Part shown: in pieces, positions 9,024 through 17,347 of the stretch | Layout: each line of letters starts with the position of its first letter | Numbering within the stretch: position 1 is the first letter of the stretch | NCBI GenBank assembly: GCA_946410085.1 | Contig: CAMJZA010000012.1 | Span: 1 to 61,927, forward strand | Source: an uncultured Treponema sp. | GTDB lineage: Bacteria; Spirochaetota; Spirochaetia; Treponematales; Treponemataceae | Direction of reading: 5' to 3' | Length of the DNA stretch: 61,927 nt | Program-made: the position numbers and the translations under genes | Notes under the pieces: model-generated | What the model saw: the letters and a program-made list of their open reading frames with translations, nothing else | What the model was told of the DNA's origin: nothing | Database searches by the model: none

Positions 9024-9789
9024 CGGAAAGGAGTCTTTTGTAACCGGCTGAGCATGATGACGGGCAGGACACCCTGTTACACGCTCAACGGAACTACTGA
9101 CCCGGACAGCTGGGGTTCTGCGGACAGCTCGTGGCAGTCCGTTTCCTGCAATTTTGCTGCCGACGGCTTCCGCCTGCCCACTATTGCAGAATGGCGCTTT
9201 GCCGCCGAGGGAGGCCATATCCATTCCAGCTATACCTACAGCGGCGGCAACACCATCTTTATCGTTGCCTGGTGCCTGAACAACAGCAAGGGGCATGTGC
9301 ATGACGTCGCGACGACACGGTACTCGAACCCGAGGGGGCTGTACGACATGAGCGGGAACGCCAGTGAATGGTGTTGGGATCCTGCCGATGTTGACGGCAG
9401 CCTGTGCCGGCCCATTCTCGGCGGCTCTTACCTGAACGATGGAACCGACGCCGAAGAAAGCCGGCTCTTTGAAGTGAAGGCCGAACCTACGCTGACAGCG
9501 GATCTCATTGACCATGTTGCCGCTGACGTAGGCGTCCGCCTTGTCTGTACTCTTCATACCGGCGTGGAAGCCGACAGCGCCTATGACCTTGTGCTGGAAG
9601 TCGGAGATGTCATTACGCTGGAAAAGGGCAGCTGGACGACCACAAACGCAGACGTCGTTTCCGTGAAGCGGAACAAGGCGACCGCTGAGTGGGAAGGTGT
9701 TGCCACGCTTTCTTCGAACGACCGGGCAGCGGCTCAAAGTCAAGGTGAAGGAACTCCCGGATGATGATGAGCAGGAGGAAAGCGAATAG
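9024..9789 (+). pseudogene. Decayed SUMF1-fold (formylglycine-generating-enzyme-like) gene with C-terminal Ig-like segment
   Basis: The longest frame (ATG 9054, stop 9764) encodes the second half of a SUMF1 domain: FRLPTIAEWRFAAEGG, GLYDMSGNASEWCWD and a GGSYLND segment. It lacks the N-terminal half that the intact paralogue at 47030 has. Homology continues upstream of the ATG (codons for C-N-R-L-S at 9039-9053, compare YCNRRS in the paralogue) and runs straight into the hydrolase stop codon, so the 5' end has been lost. After residue 180 there is a beta-rich Big2-like stretch. Near 9725 the frame shifts, since the next frame continues RLKVKVKELPDDDEQEESE to a stop at 9787. A relic rather than a working gene. 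Confidence 0.6.
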
Positions 9790-9929
9790 ACGTCAGGCTG
9801 GATTCAAACACGCCCCGAAAGTGAAACGCACACAGCGCAGCCCCCTCAATTCGGGCAGGGCTCCGGTCTGGTTCGGCCTGACCCTTGCAAGTGCTTCCTA
9901 AATGCTGTATCCTAAAAGGGAACGCATAT

Positions 9930-10892
9930 ATGAGAGCTCGGATTTTAGACGGAACGAAGAATGTTTTTGACGCGGAATGCGATGACGGCCTGGTGAGGAG
10001 CTGTGCCATAAAGGGAAAGGTCCTCAAGTCGGACAGCCCCTACTACAACCCCCTCGCGCCCGGCGACATCGTGAACCTGGACGACGCGACGCTGGAGGAA
10101 GGCAAGGCGCAGATCGTCTCGCTGGAGCCGCGGCGGAACGAGTTTGTCCGCTGGAACATCAAGCGCCGCCTGCCCCAGCTGCTTGCGGCAAACCTGGACT
10201 ACCTCATTCTCGTGACGACTCCCGACGAGCCGCCTTTCCGCCCCCGCTTCATTGACCGTGCCCTTGCCCAGGCCGAATACGAAAAAATCACGCCGGTCAT
10301 CGTCTGCAACAAGTATGACCTCCCCGCCGCCAGGGAAGAGCTCTTTTCCGACATGGTGGAAGCCTGGGAGAAAGTGGGCTATCAGGTGCTCAAGATAAGC
10401 GCAAAGACCGGGGAAGGCATGGTAGAACTGGCCGAACTGCTCAAGGACAGGACATCGGCCTTTGTGGGCCAGAGCGGGGTGGGCAAAAGTTCGATCATCA
10501 ACGTGCTGGACAACAGCGTGGTGCTGCGGACGGGCAGCCTGTCCCAGAAGTACGGGCGCGGCACCCACACGACGACCAAAGGCGCGCTGATGCACATAAA
10601 GCTTGACGAAGCCCTGACCGGGGGCATGAAGGGGGTAGGGGCGGACATCATCGACACGCCCGGCGTGCGCCGCTTCCTCCTGCATGACGTGTCTGCCGAC
10701 AACCTTGCCCTCTATTTCCGCGAGTTCAAGCCCTTTCTGGGCAAGTGCGCGTTCGGCATGAGCTGCTCCCACATCGGCGAGGAGGGCTGTGCCGTCAAGC
10801 AGGCGGTCCAGGACGGTCACATCAGCCACCTGCGCTATGACAGCTGGCTCAGAATCTACAACGAGCAGCGGAGCGGCCGCTTTGAGGACTAG
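9930..10892 (+). CDS. rsgA: Ribosome small-subunit-dependent GTPase A
   Basis: A 320-residue circularly permuted GTPase that helps mature the 30S subunit. Order of motifs: N-terminal OB-fold (about 1-70), NKYD (G4, 127-130), GQSGVGKSS (G1, 180-188), DTPG (G3, 242-245) and a C-terminal zinc knuckle with Cys273, Cys279, His281 and Cys287. The ATG at 9930 is preceded by AAGGGA. A promoter TTGCAA-N17-TATCCT lies just upstream, giving a very short leader. The acyltransferase gene follows after 3 nt. Confidence 0.95.
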   Translation: MRARILDGTKNVFDAECDDGLVRSCAIKGKVLKSDSPYYNPLAPGDIVNLDDATLEEGKAQIVSLEPRRNEFVRWNIKRRLPQLLAANLDYLILVTTPDEPPFRPRFIDRALAQAEYEKITPVIVCNKYDLPAAREELFSDMVEAWEKVGYQVLKISAKTGEGMVELAELLKDRTSAFVGQSGVGKSSIINVLDNSVVLRTGSLSQKYGRGTHTTTKGALMHIKLDEALTGGMKGVGADIIDTPGVRRFLLHDVSADNLALYFREFKPFLGKCAFGMSCSHIGEEGCAVKQAVQDGHISHLRYDSWLRIYNEQRSGRFED

Positions 10893-10895
10893 CGG

Positions 10896-11738
10896 ATGAA
10901 ACGGGAACATGCGGAAAAACGGGAATCGGGAGGCCGGGAGGCTGAAAGGCTTCCCAAGATACGGAACATCCCGCTCTATGCATACGGCCTCTTTGCCAAG
11001 CTCGTGGGGGCGGTGCTGTTTGCCGTCATAGCGCCTGTCACGGCCCTTGTCCTGCTGATTTTCAGGATCCTGCGGAGCAAATGGGCGGTGTTCGGCCGCC
11101 TTTCCCGAACGCTCATAACCCTTTCCTGCCGTCTGTTCATCTGTCTGCTGCGCTTTATCTGTTTCATGAAGCTGAAAATTTCGGACGAGGACAAAAAGAA
11201 GCTGAAGGGGCTCAGGTCTGCCATCGTTGTCGCCAACCATCCGTCCGTGCTGGACCTGCCGCTCCTGCTTGCCCTTGTTCCGAATGCCTCCCTTGTGCTG
11301 CCTCCCGGACGCCGTTTCCTGACGGGACTGCTCAAGGGCGTCTACCCGGCGGCATCATCGTGGCAGGACCTGCTCGGCGGCTGCCGTGCTGCCAGAGCTC
11401 AGGGGGGCAGCATCATCATCTTCCCGGAACGCTGCCTGACGCCCCGCACGGGAACCAACCCCTACCGGCGTACGGCTGCCCGGCTTTCCCGGGAGTGCGG
11501 CTGTGACATACAGCCCGTCTACATCGGCGGGAGCGACAAGTACGGACTGGGATCTCCCGCTGCCCCCTTTGCCTATTGCCGCTCGGGCCGCTACCTGTAT
11601 GAGCTTAAGCTGCTGCCGCCGCTCCTGCTGGCTGACTACGCTCCGCTGAAGGACCGCGAAGCTTCCCTTGCCGTTACCAAGAAAATACACGACGAAGTTT
11701 CCGCCGAAGCCTACCTGAGCGACTACCGGATCGTCTGA
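10896..11738 (+). CDS. PlsC-like 1-acyl-sn-glycerol-3-phosphate acyltransferase family protein
   Basis: A 280-residue membrane-associated acyltransferase. One or two hydrophobic segments (about 25-60 and 70-88) precede the catalytic HX4D motif in VVANHPSVLDLP (near residue 113), and IIIFPERCLTPRTG near 172 occupies the place of the FPEG-R substrate motif. Family members acylate lysophosphatidic acid or other lysolipids at the inner membrane face. It follows rsgA by 3 nt and is probably co-transcribed. The exact acceptor is not inferable. Confidence 0.78.
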   Translation: MKREHAEKRESGGREAERLPKIRNIPLYAYGLFAKLVGAVLFAVIAPVTALVLLIFRILRSKWAVFGRLSRTLITLSCRLFICLLRFICFMKLKISDEDKKKLKGLRSAIVVANHPSVLDLPLLLALVPNASLVLPPGRRFLTGLLKGVYPAASSWQDLLGGCRAARAQGGSIIIFPERCLTPRTGTNPYRRTAARLSRECGCDIQPVYIGGSDKYGLGSPAAPFAYCRSGRYLYELKLLPPLLLADYAPLKDREASLAVTKKIHDEVSAEAYLSDYRIV

Positions 11739-11753
11739 GGACTACTGTTTTTC

Positions 11754-11782
11754 TTGCGTTTTCGCGGCCTCCGGGGTACAAT
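11754..11782 (+). promoter_or_regulatory. Promoter predicting a leaderless mRNA for the oxidoreductase gene
   Basis: TTGCGT (11754-11759), 17-bp spacer, TACAAT (11777-11782), then only GATACT before the ATG at 11789. Transcription would begin at or next to the start codon, and no Shine-Dalgarno is present. Confidence 0.6.
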
Positions 11783-11788
11783 GATACT

Positions 11789-12811
11789 ATGAAGAATTAC
11801 GTGAGCTGGGCCATTCTGGCCCCCGGACGGATTGCCGCCAAGATGGCGGAGGCGATGAACGGCGAGGCTGCCGGGGGCAAAATCCGGCTCCATGCGGTGG
11901 CGAGCAGGAACGTAGGGCGGGCGGAGGAGTTCGCCAAAAAGTGGAACTTTCAGAAAGCATACGGCTCCTATGAGGAGCTCCTTGCCGACCCGGAAGTCGA
12001 TGCGGTCTATGTTGCAAATCCCCATGCCTTTCACCTTGAGTCGGTCATCGCCTGCCTTGAGGCGGGCAAACACGTCCTCTGCGAGAAACCGGCCGGCTGT
12101 TCCCGGGAGCAGCTGGACCGGATGACTGCCCTTGCCCGCGACAGGAAGCGTTTCTTTATGGAGGCTATGTGGACGGCCTTCAATCCCTGCGTCGCGGAAG
12201 TCCGTAAGGCGATAGGGGAGGGGCTGATCGGCGAAGTGAAGAACGTGGACTCCCGCTTCTGCAACCGGAACCCCTACGACCCGGACGACCGGAACTATGC
12301 TCCTGCCCTCGCGGGCGGAGCCCTGCTGGACCTGGGCATATACGACATCTACTTTGCGATGATGATTGCGGATTTCCCGCCGGTCGTCTCCCGCAGCTCC
12401 CAGGTGCGGATGCTCGGCGGCGTGGACGCGTGGAACGCGGTGAGCCTGACCTTCGGGAACGGAATTGCAACGAGCTTCCAGAGCGCGATGGACATTCCGT
12501 CCACCGGCCCGACCCATGACGCTGTCATCTACGGGACGAAGGGCTTCATCACGGTGGAGAACTTCTTCATGACGCAGAAGGCCGATGTCTTTGCCTACAC
12601 GAAGGAGGGCGGGAACGAGAGCGAGCTTGTCCGTGAAATCCGCTGTCCCTTCAGGACGAACGGCTACGAGTACGAGCTTGTCCATGCGACGGACTGCATT
12701 CTTGCGGGCAAGACCGAATCCGACGTGCACGGTTTCAGGAAATCGGAAGAGCTCTGTTCGGTAATGGACGCATTGCGCGCCGACTGGGGAATGAAGTATC
12801 CCTGGGAGTAG
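11789..12811 (+). CDS. Gfo/Idh/MocA family NAD(P)-dependent oxidoreductase
   Basis: A 340-residue cytoplasmic dehydrogenase-like protein. An N-terminal Rossmann domain (WAILAPGRIAAKMAEAM, with an unusual APGRIA in place of GxGxxG) is followed by DAVYVANPHAFHL and the family hallmark VLCEKPAG near residue 98. The C-terminal beta-sheet domain contains GGALLDLGIYDIYF near residue 172. Members oxidise or reduce sugars and cyclitols; trans-1,2-dihydrobenzene-1,2-diol dehydrogenase-like enzymes look closest. The gene stands alone between the acyltransferase and gatC and has its own promoter. Confidence 0.85.
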   Translation: MKNYVSWAILAPGRIAAKMAEAMNGEAAGGKIRLHAVASRNVGRAEEFAKKWNFQKAYGSYEELLADPEVDAVYVANPHAFHLESVIACLEAGKHVLCEKPAGCSREQLDRMTALARDRKRFFMEAMWTAFNPCVAEVRKAIGEGLIGEVKNVDSRFCNRNPYDPDDRNYAPALAGGALLDLGIYDIYFAMMIADFPPVVSRSSQVRMLGGVDAWNAVSLTFGNGIATSFQSAMDIPSTGPTHDAVIYGTKGFITVENFFMTQKADVFAYTKEGGNESELVREIRCPFRTNGYEYELVHATDCILAGKTESDVHGFRKSEELCSVMDALRADWGMKYPWE

Positions 12812-12873
12812 GGGAGGCGCAGTGCCCGTCCCTGCCGGCGTGCAGCTGCCATTCTGCAGACCGGGGGCGCCTA

Positions 12874-12902
12874 TTCCCTAAAGCCCGCAAATCCGCTATA
12901 CT
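12874..12902 (+). promoter_or_regulatory. Promoter of gatCA, leaderless geometry
   Basis: TATACT (12897-12902) ends seven bases before the gatC ATG. A weak TTCCCT lies 17 bp upstream at 12874-12879. There is no Shine-Dalgarno between the -10 element and the start codon. Confidence 0.5.
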
Positions 12903-12909
12903 GTCCGCT

Positions 12910-13221
12910 ATGAGCGAAGAGAAACGTACCGTGAACGAGGACACGCTTGAAAAGCTCCTCTATCTTTCAAGGCTTTCCCCGGAAAGCACCGATATGGACA
13001 CCCTGAAAAAGCAGGTTGACGACATCGTCGGCTATTTTGATATCCTTTCCAAGTATGACGACAGCGAGAATCCCTACGATGCCTACCCGACGACGACCGC
13101 TGCCGCCCTGCGCGAGGATGAGGTGGTTCCCGGCCTTGAGATGCACGACGTAAAGAAGGTCAGCGAGCATTTCCTTGACGGCTATTTCCAGGTTCCGAAA
13201 GTTTTGGGAGAAGGGGCGTAA
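12910..13221 (+). CDS. gatC: Asp-tRNA(Asn)/Glu-tRNA(Gln) amidotransferase subunit C
   Basis: A 103-residue subunit that ties GatA to GatB in the tRNA-dependent transamidation complex. The sequence shows the GatC pattern: LEKLLYLSRLSPES, then KKQVDDIVGYFDILSKYD, a conserved proline/aspartate linker and LREDEVVPGLE, ending with the DGYFQVPKVL peptide that inserts into GatA. Length is typical. gatA follows after 6 nt; gatB is not in the window. Confidence 0.93.
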   Translation: MSEEKRTVNEDTLEKLLYLSRLSPESTDMDTLKKQVDDIVGYFDILSKYDDSENPYDAYPTTTAAALREDEVVPGLEMHDVKKVSEHFLDGYFQVPKVLGEGA

Positions 13222-13227
13222 TTTCTT

Positions 13228-14811
13228 ATGGTGAACGATATAGACAGTGTTGTAAAGGCCCTGAAATCCGGCCAGACGAGCAGCGTTGCGCTGGTGAAGA
13301 AGTCCGTGGACACCTACGAGGCGGACAAGAAGTCTTCCCTGCCGCTCAACGCCTTCCTTGAGATATACGATGACGTGATTGCCCTCGCGGAGGCCGCCGA
13401 CAGGGAGATTTCCGAAGCCCGTGCTGCCGGCAGCGATGCCGTGGACGCCCTCTTTGCAAAGAAGCCTCTTTTGGGCATTCCCTTCGCGGTCAAGGATAAC
13501 ATCTCTGTGCAGGGCAAGCATTTGACCTGCTCTTCAAAAATCCTGCAGGGCTATGTTGCTCCCTACAGCGCGACTGTTATCAAGCGCCTGTGCGAGGCGG
13601 GTGCGATTCCGCTCGGACGCTGCAATCAGGACGAGTTTGCGATGGGCTCTTCTACCGAATATTCCAGCTACGGACCGACCCGTAACCCCATCAACCGCGC
13701 CTACGTTTCCGGCGGTTCTTCCGGCGGTCCTGCTGCCGCCCTTGCCGCCAATCAGGCAGTCTTTGCCCTCGGTACCGAAACGGGCGGTTCCGTCCGCCTC
13801 CCCGCAAGCTACTGCGGCGTTTACGGGCTTAAGCCGACCTACGGCGTGCTTTCCCGCTGGGGCGTGGTCGCCTACGGTTCGTCGCTTGACCAGGTGGGCA
13901 TTATGGGCCATACGCCCGCAGACATTGCGACCGCTTTGTCCGTCATGGCCGGGGTTGACTTTTACGATGACACCTCTGCCGACCTGCCCGGCAGTGAAAA
14001 GCTTCGTTCGCTTTCTGCATACACGGCGGACGAGTTCAAATCGCTCAAGATAGCGATACCCAAGCAGTTCCTTGAGAGCAAGGGCCTCGCGCCCGACGTG
14101 GGCAAGGTTTTTGACGAGGTGCGCACGTGGTTCGAGGCGAAGGGTGCCAAAATCGACGTTGTTGACCTGAGCATCCTTGACGCGTCCATCGCATCCTACT
14201 ACGTCATCGCCCTCTCCGAGGCGGCCTCCAACCTGAGCCGCTTTGACGGCATCCGCTACGGCGCGCGCGTGGACAACGAGCAGGGCTACGACCAGCTTTA
14301 CGTGGAAACCCGGTCCGCAGGATTCGGCCCCGAGGTCAAGCGGCGCATCATCATCGGAAACTACGTGCTTTCCGAGCAGTTCTCCGGCGACACCTACAAG
14401 AAAGGCATGTCCGTCCGCGCAAGGATCCAGCGGGAGATTGCAAAGCTCTTTGAGAGCTACGACATTATTCTCTGTCCCACCTGCCCGACCGCCTCCTTCA
14501 AACTGGGCGAGAAGGTGGACGATCCGCTCGAGATGTACCTGAGCGACCTCTTTACGGTCTTCGTCAACTTGGCCCGCATTCCGTCCATCTCTGTTCCCTG
14601 CGGTCATACGGCCGGCACGGGCGTAGAGGCGGGCATTACCAAGGGCTTTAATGGCGAGTTTGCAGCCGCTGCGGCACGGGGCGACAGCGATTCCATGCCC
14701 GTCGGCATCCAGTTCGCGGGCCCGATGTTCAGCGAGGAGCGGATTCTCCGCATCGCCCAGGCCTGGGAAGCGGAACATGCCGGCTGCGGACAGCCGCTGC
14801 CGGTAGCCTGA
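13228..14811 (+). CDS. gatA: Asp-tRNA(Asn)/Glu-tRNA(Gln) amidotransferase subunit A
   Basis: A 527-residue glutamine amidotransferase of the amidase-signature family. Catalytic Lys is in GIPFAVKDNI (near residue 81) and the Ser-cis-Ser pair lies in VSGGSSGGPAAAL (near 160) and ETGGSVRLPASYCG (near 185). It releases ammonia from glutamine for conversion of mischarged Glu-tRNA(Gln) or Asp-tRNA(Asn). It is slightly longer than the usual 485 residues because of inserts near the C-terminus. AAGGGG precedes the ATG. Confidence 0.96.
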   Translation: MVNDIDSVVKALKSGQTSSVALVKKSVDTYEADKKSSLPLNAFLEIYDDVIALAEAADREISEARAAGSDAVDALFAKKPLLGIPFAVKDNISVQGKHLTCSSKILQGYVAPYSATVIKRLCEAGAIPLGRCNQDEFAMGSSTEYSSYGPTRNPINRAYVSGGSSGGPAAALAANQAVFALGTETGGSVRLPASYCGVYGLKPTYGVLSRWGVVAYGSSLDQVGIMGHTPADIATALSVMAGVDFYDDTSADLPGSEKLRSLSAYTADEFKSLKIAIPKQFLESKGLAPDVGKVFDEVRTWFEAKGAKIDVVDLSILDASIASYYVIALSEAASNLSRFDGIRYGARVDNEQGYDQLYVETRSAGFGPEVKRRIIIGNYVLSEQFSGDTYKKGMSVRARIQREIAKLFESYDIILCPTCPTASFKLGEKVDDPLEMYLSDLFTVFVNLARIPSISVPCGHTAGTGVEAGITKGFNGEFAAAAARGDSDSMPVGIQFAGPMFSEERILRIAQAWEAEHAGCGQPLPVA

Positions 14812-14857
14812 CTGCGTTCCGGGGCTGCGGGCAGTTCCTGTCTGACGGACTCACAAT

Positions 14858-15919
14858 ATGGAAGAAAAGCCCCGCGCGGCACGGAACCGGACGCTGACCA
14901 TTCTGCCGGAAGAGCGTGAAGCCCTCCGTGCCGGCATTGTGGACGCAGGGCAGTTCCGGCAGGACCCGGATCCGGCGGACAGGGTCATACAGGCTGACCT
15001 GCTGGACATCCTGCCCCTGCTGCCGGACGCCTTTGCCGACCTCATCATCATAGATCCTCCCTACAACCTGACCAAGGACTTCGGCGGTCATACATTCAAT
15101 GCGATGAAAGATGCCTCCTACGAGGCCTGGCTGGACTCATGGCTTCCCGCCGTGTGCGCCAAGCTCAAGGCGGACGGCAGCCTCTACCTCTGCGGGGACT
15201 GGAAGTGTTCCTCCGCCATGCAGCGTGCGCTCGAAAAGAACCTGACCGTGCTCAACCGCATCACCTGGCAGCGGGAGAAGGGGAGGGGGGCGATGAAAAA
15301 CTGGAAGAATTCGATGGAGGACATCTGGTTTGCCGTCAGGAACCCGCATGACTATTACTTTGACCTTGAAGCCGTCAAGCTGCGGCGGCGGGTGCTCGCC
15401 CCCTACCGGACGGACGGCAGGCCCAAAGACTGGGAGGAGGCGGACGGCGGGAACTTCCGCCTGACCTGCCCGTCAAACTTCTGGGACGACATTTCCGTTC
15501 CCTTCTGGTCCATGCCGGAGAATACCGACCACCCCACGCAGAAGCCGGAAAAGCTCTACGCCAAGCTGATTCTTGCCTCGTCCCGGCCCGGTGCGATGGT
15601 CTTTGACCCCTTCCTGGGCTCGGGAACAGCTGCCGTCGTTGCCAAAAAGCTGGGCCGCCGCTACTGCGGCATCGAAGTGAACGGGGAGTACTGTCTGTAC
15701 GCCGCCAAACGCCTGCGCATGGCGGACAGTGACCGGGAGATTCAGGGCTATGCGGACGGGGTCTTCTGGGAGCGGAACAGCCTGAAGGAGCAGGCTGCCG
15801 CCCGGAAAGGCGGACGTCACGGTTCTGCCGGAAAAGCGGCAGAAAATTCCCCGGAATATGACACGGGCTGCTGGCCGGGACTTTTTACAGCCGGTTCACA
15901 GCCGGAACTTTTTAAATAA
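14858..15919 (+). CDS. Site-specific DNA methyltransferase (probable N6-adenine)
   Basis: A 353-residue enzyme with motif IV DPPYN at 66-70 before motif I FDPFLGSGT (near residue 250), which is the beta-class order. The stretch between them carries the target-recognition region, and TDHPTQKPEKLYAKLI is typical of this class. DPPY points to adenine-N6 methylation. No restriction gene is adjacent, so it looks like an orphan enzyme, perhaps regulatory or part of epigenetic control. It lies 46 nt after gatA. The last 50 residues are Gly/Ala-rich with no known motif. Confidence 0.88.
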   Translation: MEEKPRAARNRTLTILPEEREALRAGIVDAGQFRQDPDPADRVIQADLLDILPLLPDAFADLIIIDPPYNLTKDFGGHTFNAMKDASYEAWLDSWLPAVCAKLKADGSLYLCGDWKCSSAMQRALEKNLTVLNRITWQREKGRGAMKNWKNSMEDIWFAVRNPHDYYFDLEAVKLRRRVLAPYRTDGRPKDWEEADGGNFRLTCPSNFWDDISVPFWSMPENTDHPTQKPEKLYAKLILASSRPGAMVFDPFLGSGTAAVVAKKLGRRYCGIEVNGEYCLYAAKRLRMADSDREIQGYADGVFWERNSLKEQAAARKGGRHGSAGKAAENSPEYDTGCWPGLFTAGSQPELFK

Positions 15920-15924
15920 AGCGT

Positions 15925-15953
15925 TTGACGGATTTTTTAAGCAGTGGTAAGAT
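15925..15953 (+). promoter_or_regulatory. Promoter of the maltose-type ABC operon
   Basis: TTGACG (15925-15930), a 17-bp spacer and TAAGAT (15948-15953). The leader of about 54 nt carries TTAGG/CCTTAA, able to form a small hairpin, and CTGGAGG before the ATG. Confidence 0.65.
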
Positions 15954-16013
15954 ACACTATGAGCCGTTAGGGATTTTTCCTTAATCCTATCTGCGGCATC
16001 TGGAGGATATTGT

Positions 16014-17252
16014 ATGAAAAGGAATGTTGTTTCCGCTTTTGCGCTGCTTACCGCGCTTGCATGTGCCTGTATGTCATGCAGTAAGAAAGAAGCTGCTTCT
16101 GCCGGCGGTTCAGCCGCAGCAGGCGCTTCTGCTTCATCTGAAAAGGTAAAGCTTGTCGTCTGGGAATCCCTGCAGGGACCGGATGAGTTCATCAAGCAGG
16201 CGGGGCAGGCATATACAAAGCTGCATCCGAATGTAACGGTTGAATTCGTGAACGTTGAACTGGGCGATGCAGCCGGTCAGATTGCTCTGGACGGTCCTGC
16301 CGGTGTCGGTCCCGATCTTTTTGCCGCTCCCCACGATAAGCTCGGTGAGCTGGTAACCGGCGGCCATGTCATGCCGACTGTGGATGCCGAGAGCGTCAGG
16401 AAGTCCGTGCTCGGTGCCTGTGCACAGGCCCTTACCTATGAAGGAACGATGTACGGCTACCCGATCAGCGCGGAAACCTATGCACTCTTCTATAATAAGG
16501 CCTTTATCAGTGACAGCGAAGTTCCCAAGACCTGGGATGATCTGTCCATCTGGGTCAAGGACTTCAATGCAAAGAATACCGGCAAGTACGGCTTTGTCAT
16601 GGATGTCGGCAACGGCTATTATACGATTATCTTTACGACGGAGAAGGGAAACCGCCTGTTCGGTTCTGACGGCTCTGATACGTCTACGTCTTACCTGAAT
16701 ACGCCTGCCGCCGTCGAAGGCATGAAGTTCTTCCAGTCCCTGCGCTCAATCCTCAATGTTGACGCCGATGACCTTTCGACCGCAAACTGCGATGCTGCCT
16801 TCCAGTCCGGCAATGCCGCCATGCACATTACGGGCCTGTGGAACGTGCGTCCCTTTGAGGATGCCGGCCTTGACTTCGGCGTTGCGGCCCTGCCCTCCCT
16901 GCCGGGAGAATCGGATCCTGCAGCTTCATTCAGCGGAACCCGCTCCATGCAGGTCAGCGCATACTCTGATCATCCCGCCGAGGCTGCTGATTTTGCGAAG
17001 TTCCTGCTGACCCCTGAGATGCAGCAGCTCCGCTTTAACCTGACGGGAGCCATGCCGTCCATTGACACGAAGGTTTCCAGCAAGTACATGTCCGGATTCC
17101 TCAGGCAGCTGGACTTTGCCTTCCCCATGCCTTCCATTCCCGAGATGGCAGCCTTCTGGGATACGATGGGCAATACGTCAAAGAACATCTGGAACGGTGC
17201 GAACGTCAAGGCCGAGCTTGATGCCTGCGAAGCCGCAATCATCAAGAAATAG
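16014..17252 (+). CDS. malE: Sugar (maltose/maltodextrin-type) ABC transporter solute-binding lipoprotein
   Basis: A 412-residue binding protein of the MalE/SBP_bac_1 class. The signal peptide ends in ACMSCSKKE, so it is lipid-anchored at a Cys near residue 22. A Ser/Ala/Gly linker precedes KLVVWESLQGPDEF, typical of the first strand, and GTMYGYPISAETYALFYNK matches the ligand-binding hinge of maltodextrin-binding proteins. Maltodextrin specificity is inferred from this and from malF/malG; other oligosaccharides are possible. A hairpin terminator separates it from malF, which would give more binding protein than permease. Confidence 0.85.
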   Translation: MKRNVVSAFALLTALACACMSCSKKEAASAGGSAAAGASASSEKVKLVVWESLQGPDEFIKQAGQAYTKLHPNVTVEFVNVELGDAAGQIALDGPAGVGPDLFAAPHDKLGELVTGGHVMPTVDAESVRKSVLGACAQALTYEGTMYGYPISAETYALFYNKAFISDSEVPKTWDDLSIWVKDFNAKNTGKYGFVMDVGNGYYTIIFTTEKGNRLFGSDGSDTSTSYLNTPAAVEGMKFFQSLRSILNVDADDLSTANCDAAFQSGNAAMHITGLWNVRPFEDAGLDFGVAALPSLPGESDPAASFSGTRSMQVSAYSDHPAEAADFAKFLLTPEMQQLRFNLTGAMPSIDTKVSSKYMSGFLRQLDFAFPMPSIPEMAAFWDTMGNTSKNIWNGANVKAELDACEAAIIKK

Positions 17253-17273
17253 CATGGCCTGATAGTACTGCGG

Positions 17274-17314
17274 CCCGATGGATGGTGCGGCCCTTCCATC
17301 GGGTTTCCTTTTTT
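17274..17314 (+). terminator. Intercistronic terminator/attenuator between malE and malF
   Basis: CCCGATGGA (17274) pairs perfectly with TCCATCGGG (17295) and is followed by TTTCCTTTTTTT. It should end most transcripts after malE while allowing some read-through into malFG. Confidence 0.75.
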
Positions 17315-17347
17315 TACGGACGGGCCGCCTTTTTTACAGGGGGTGAC

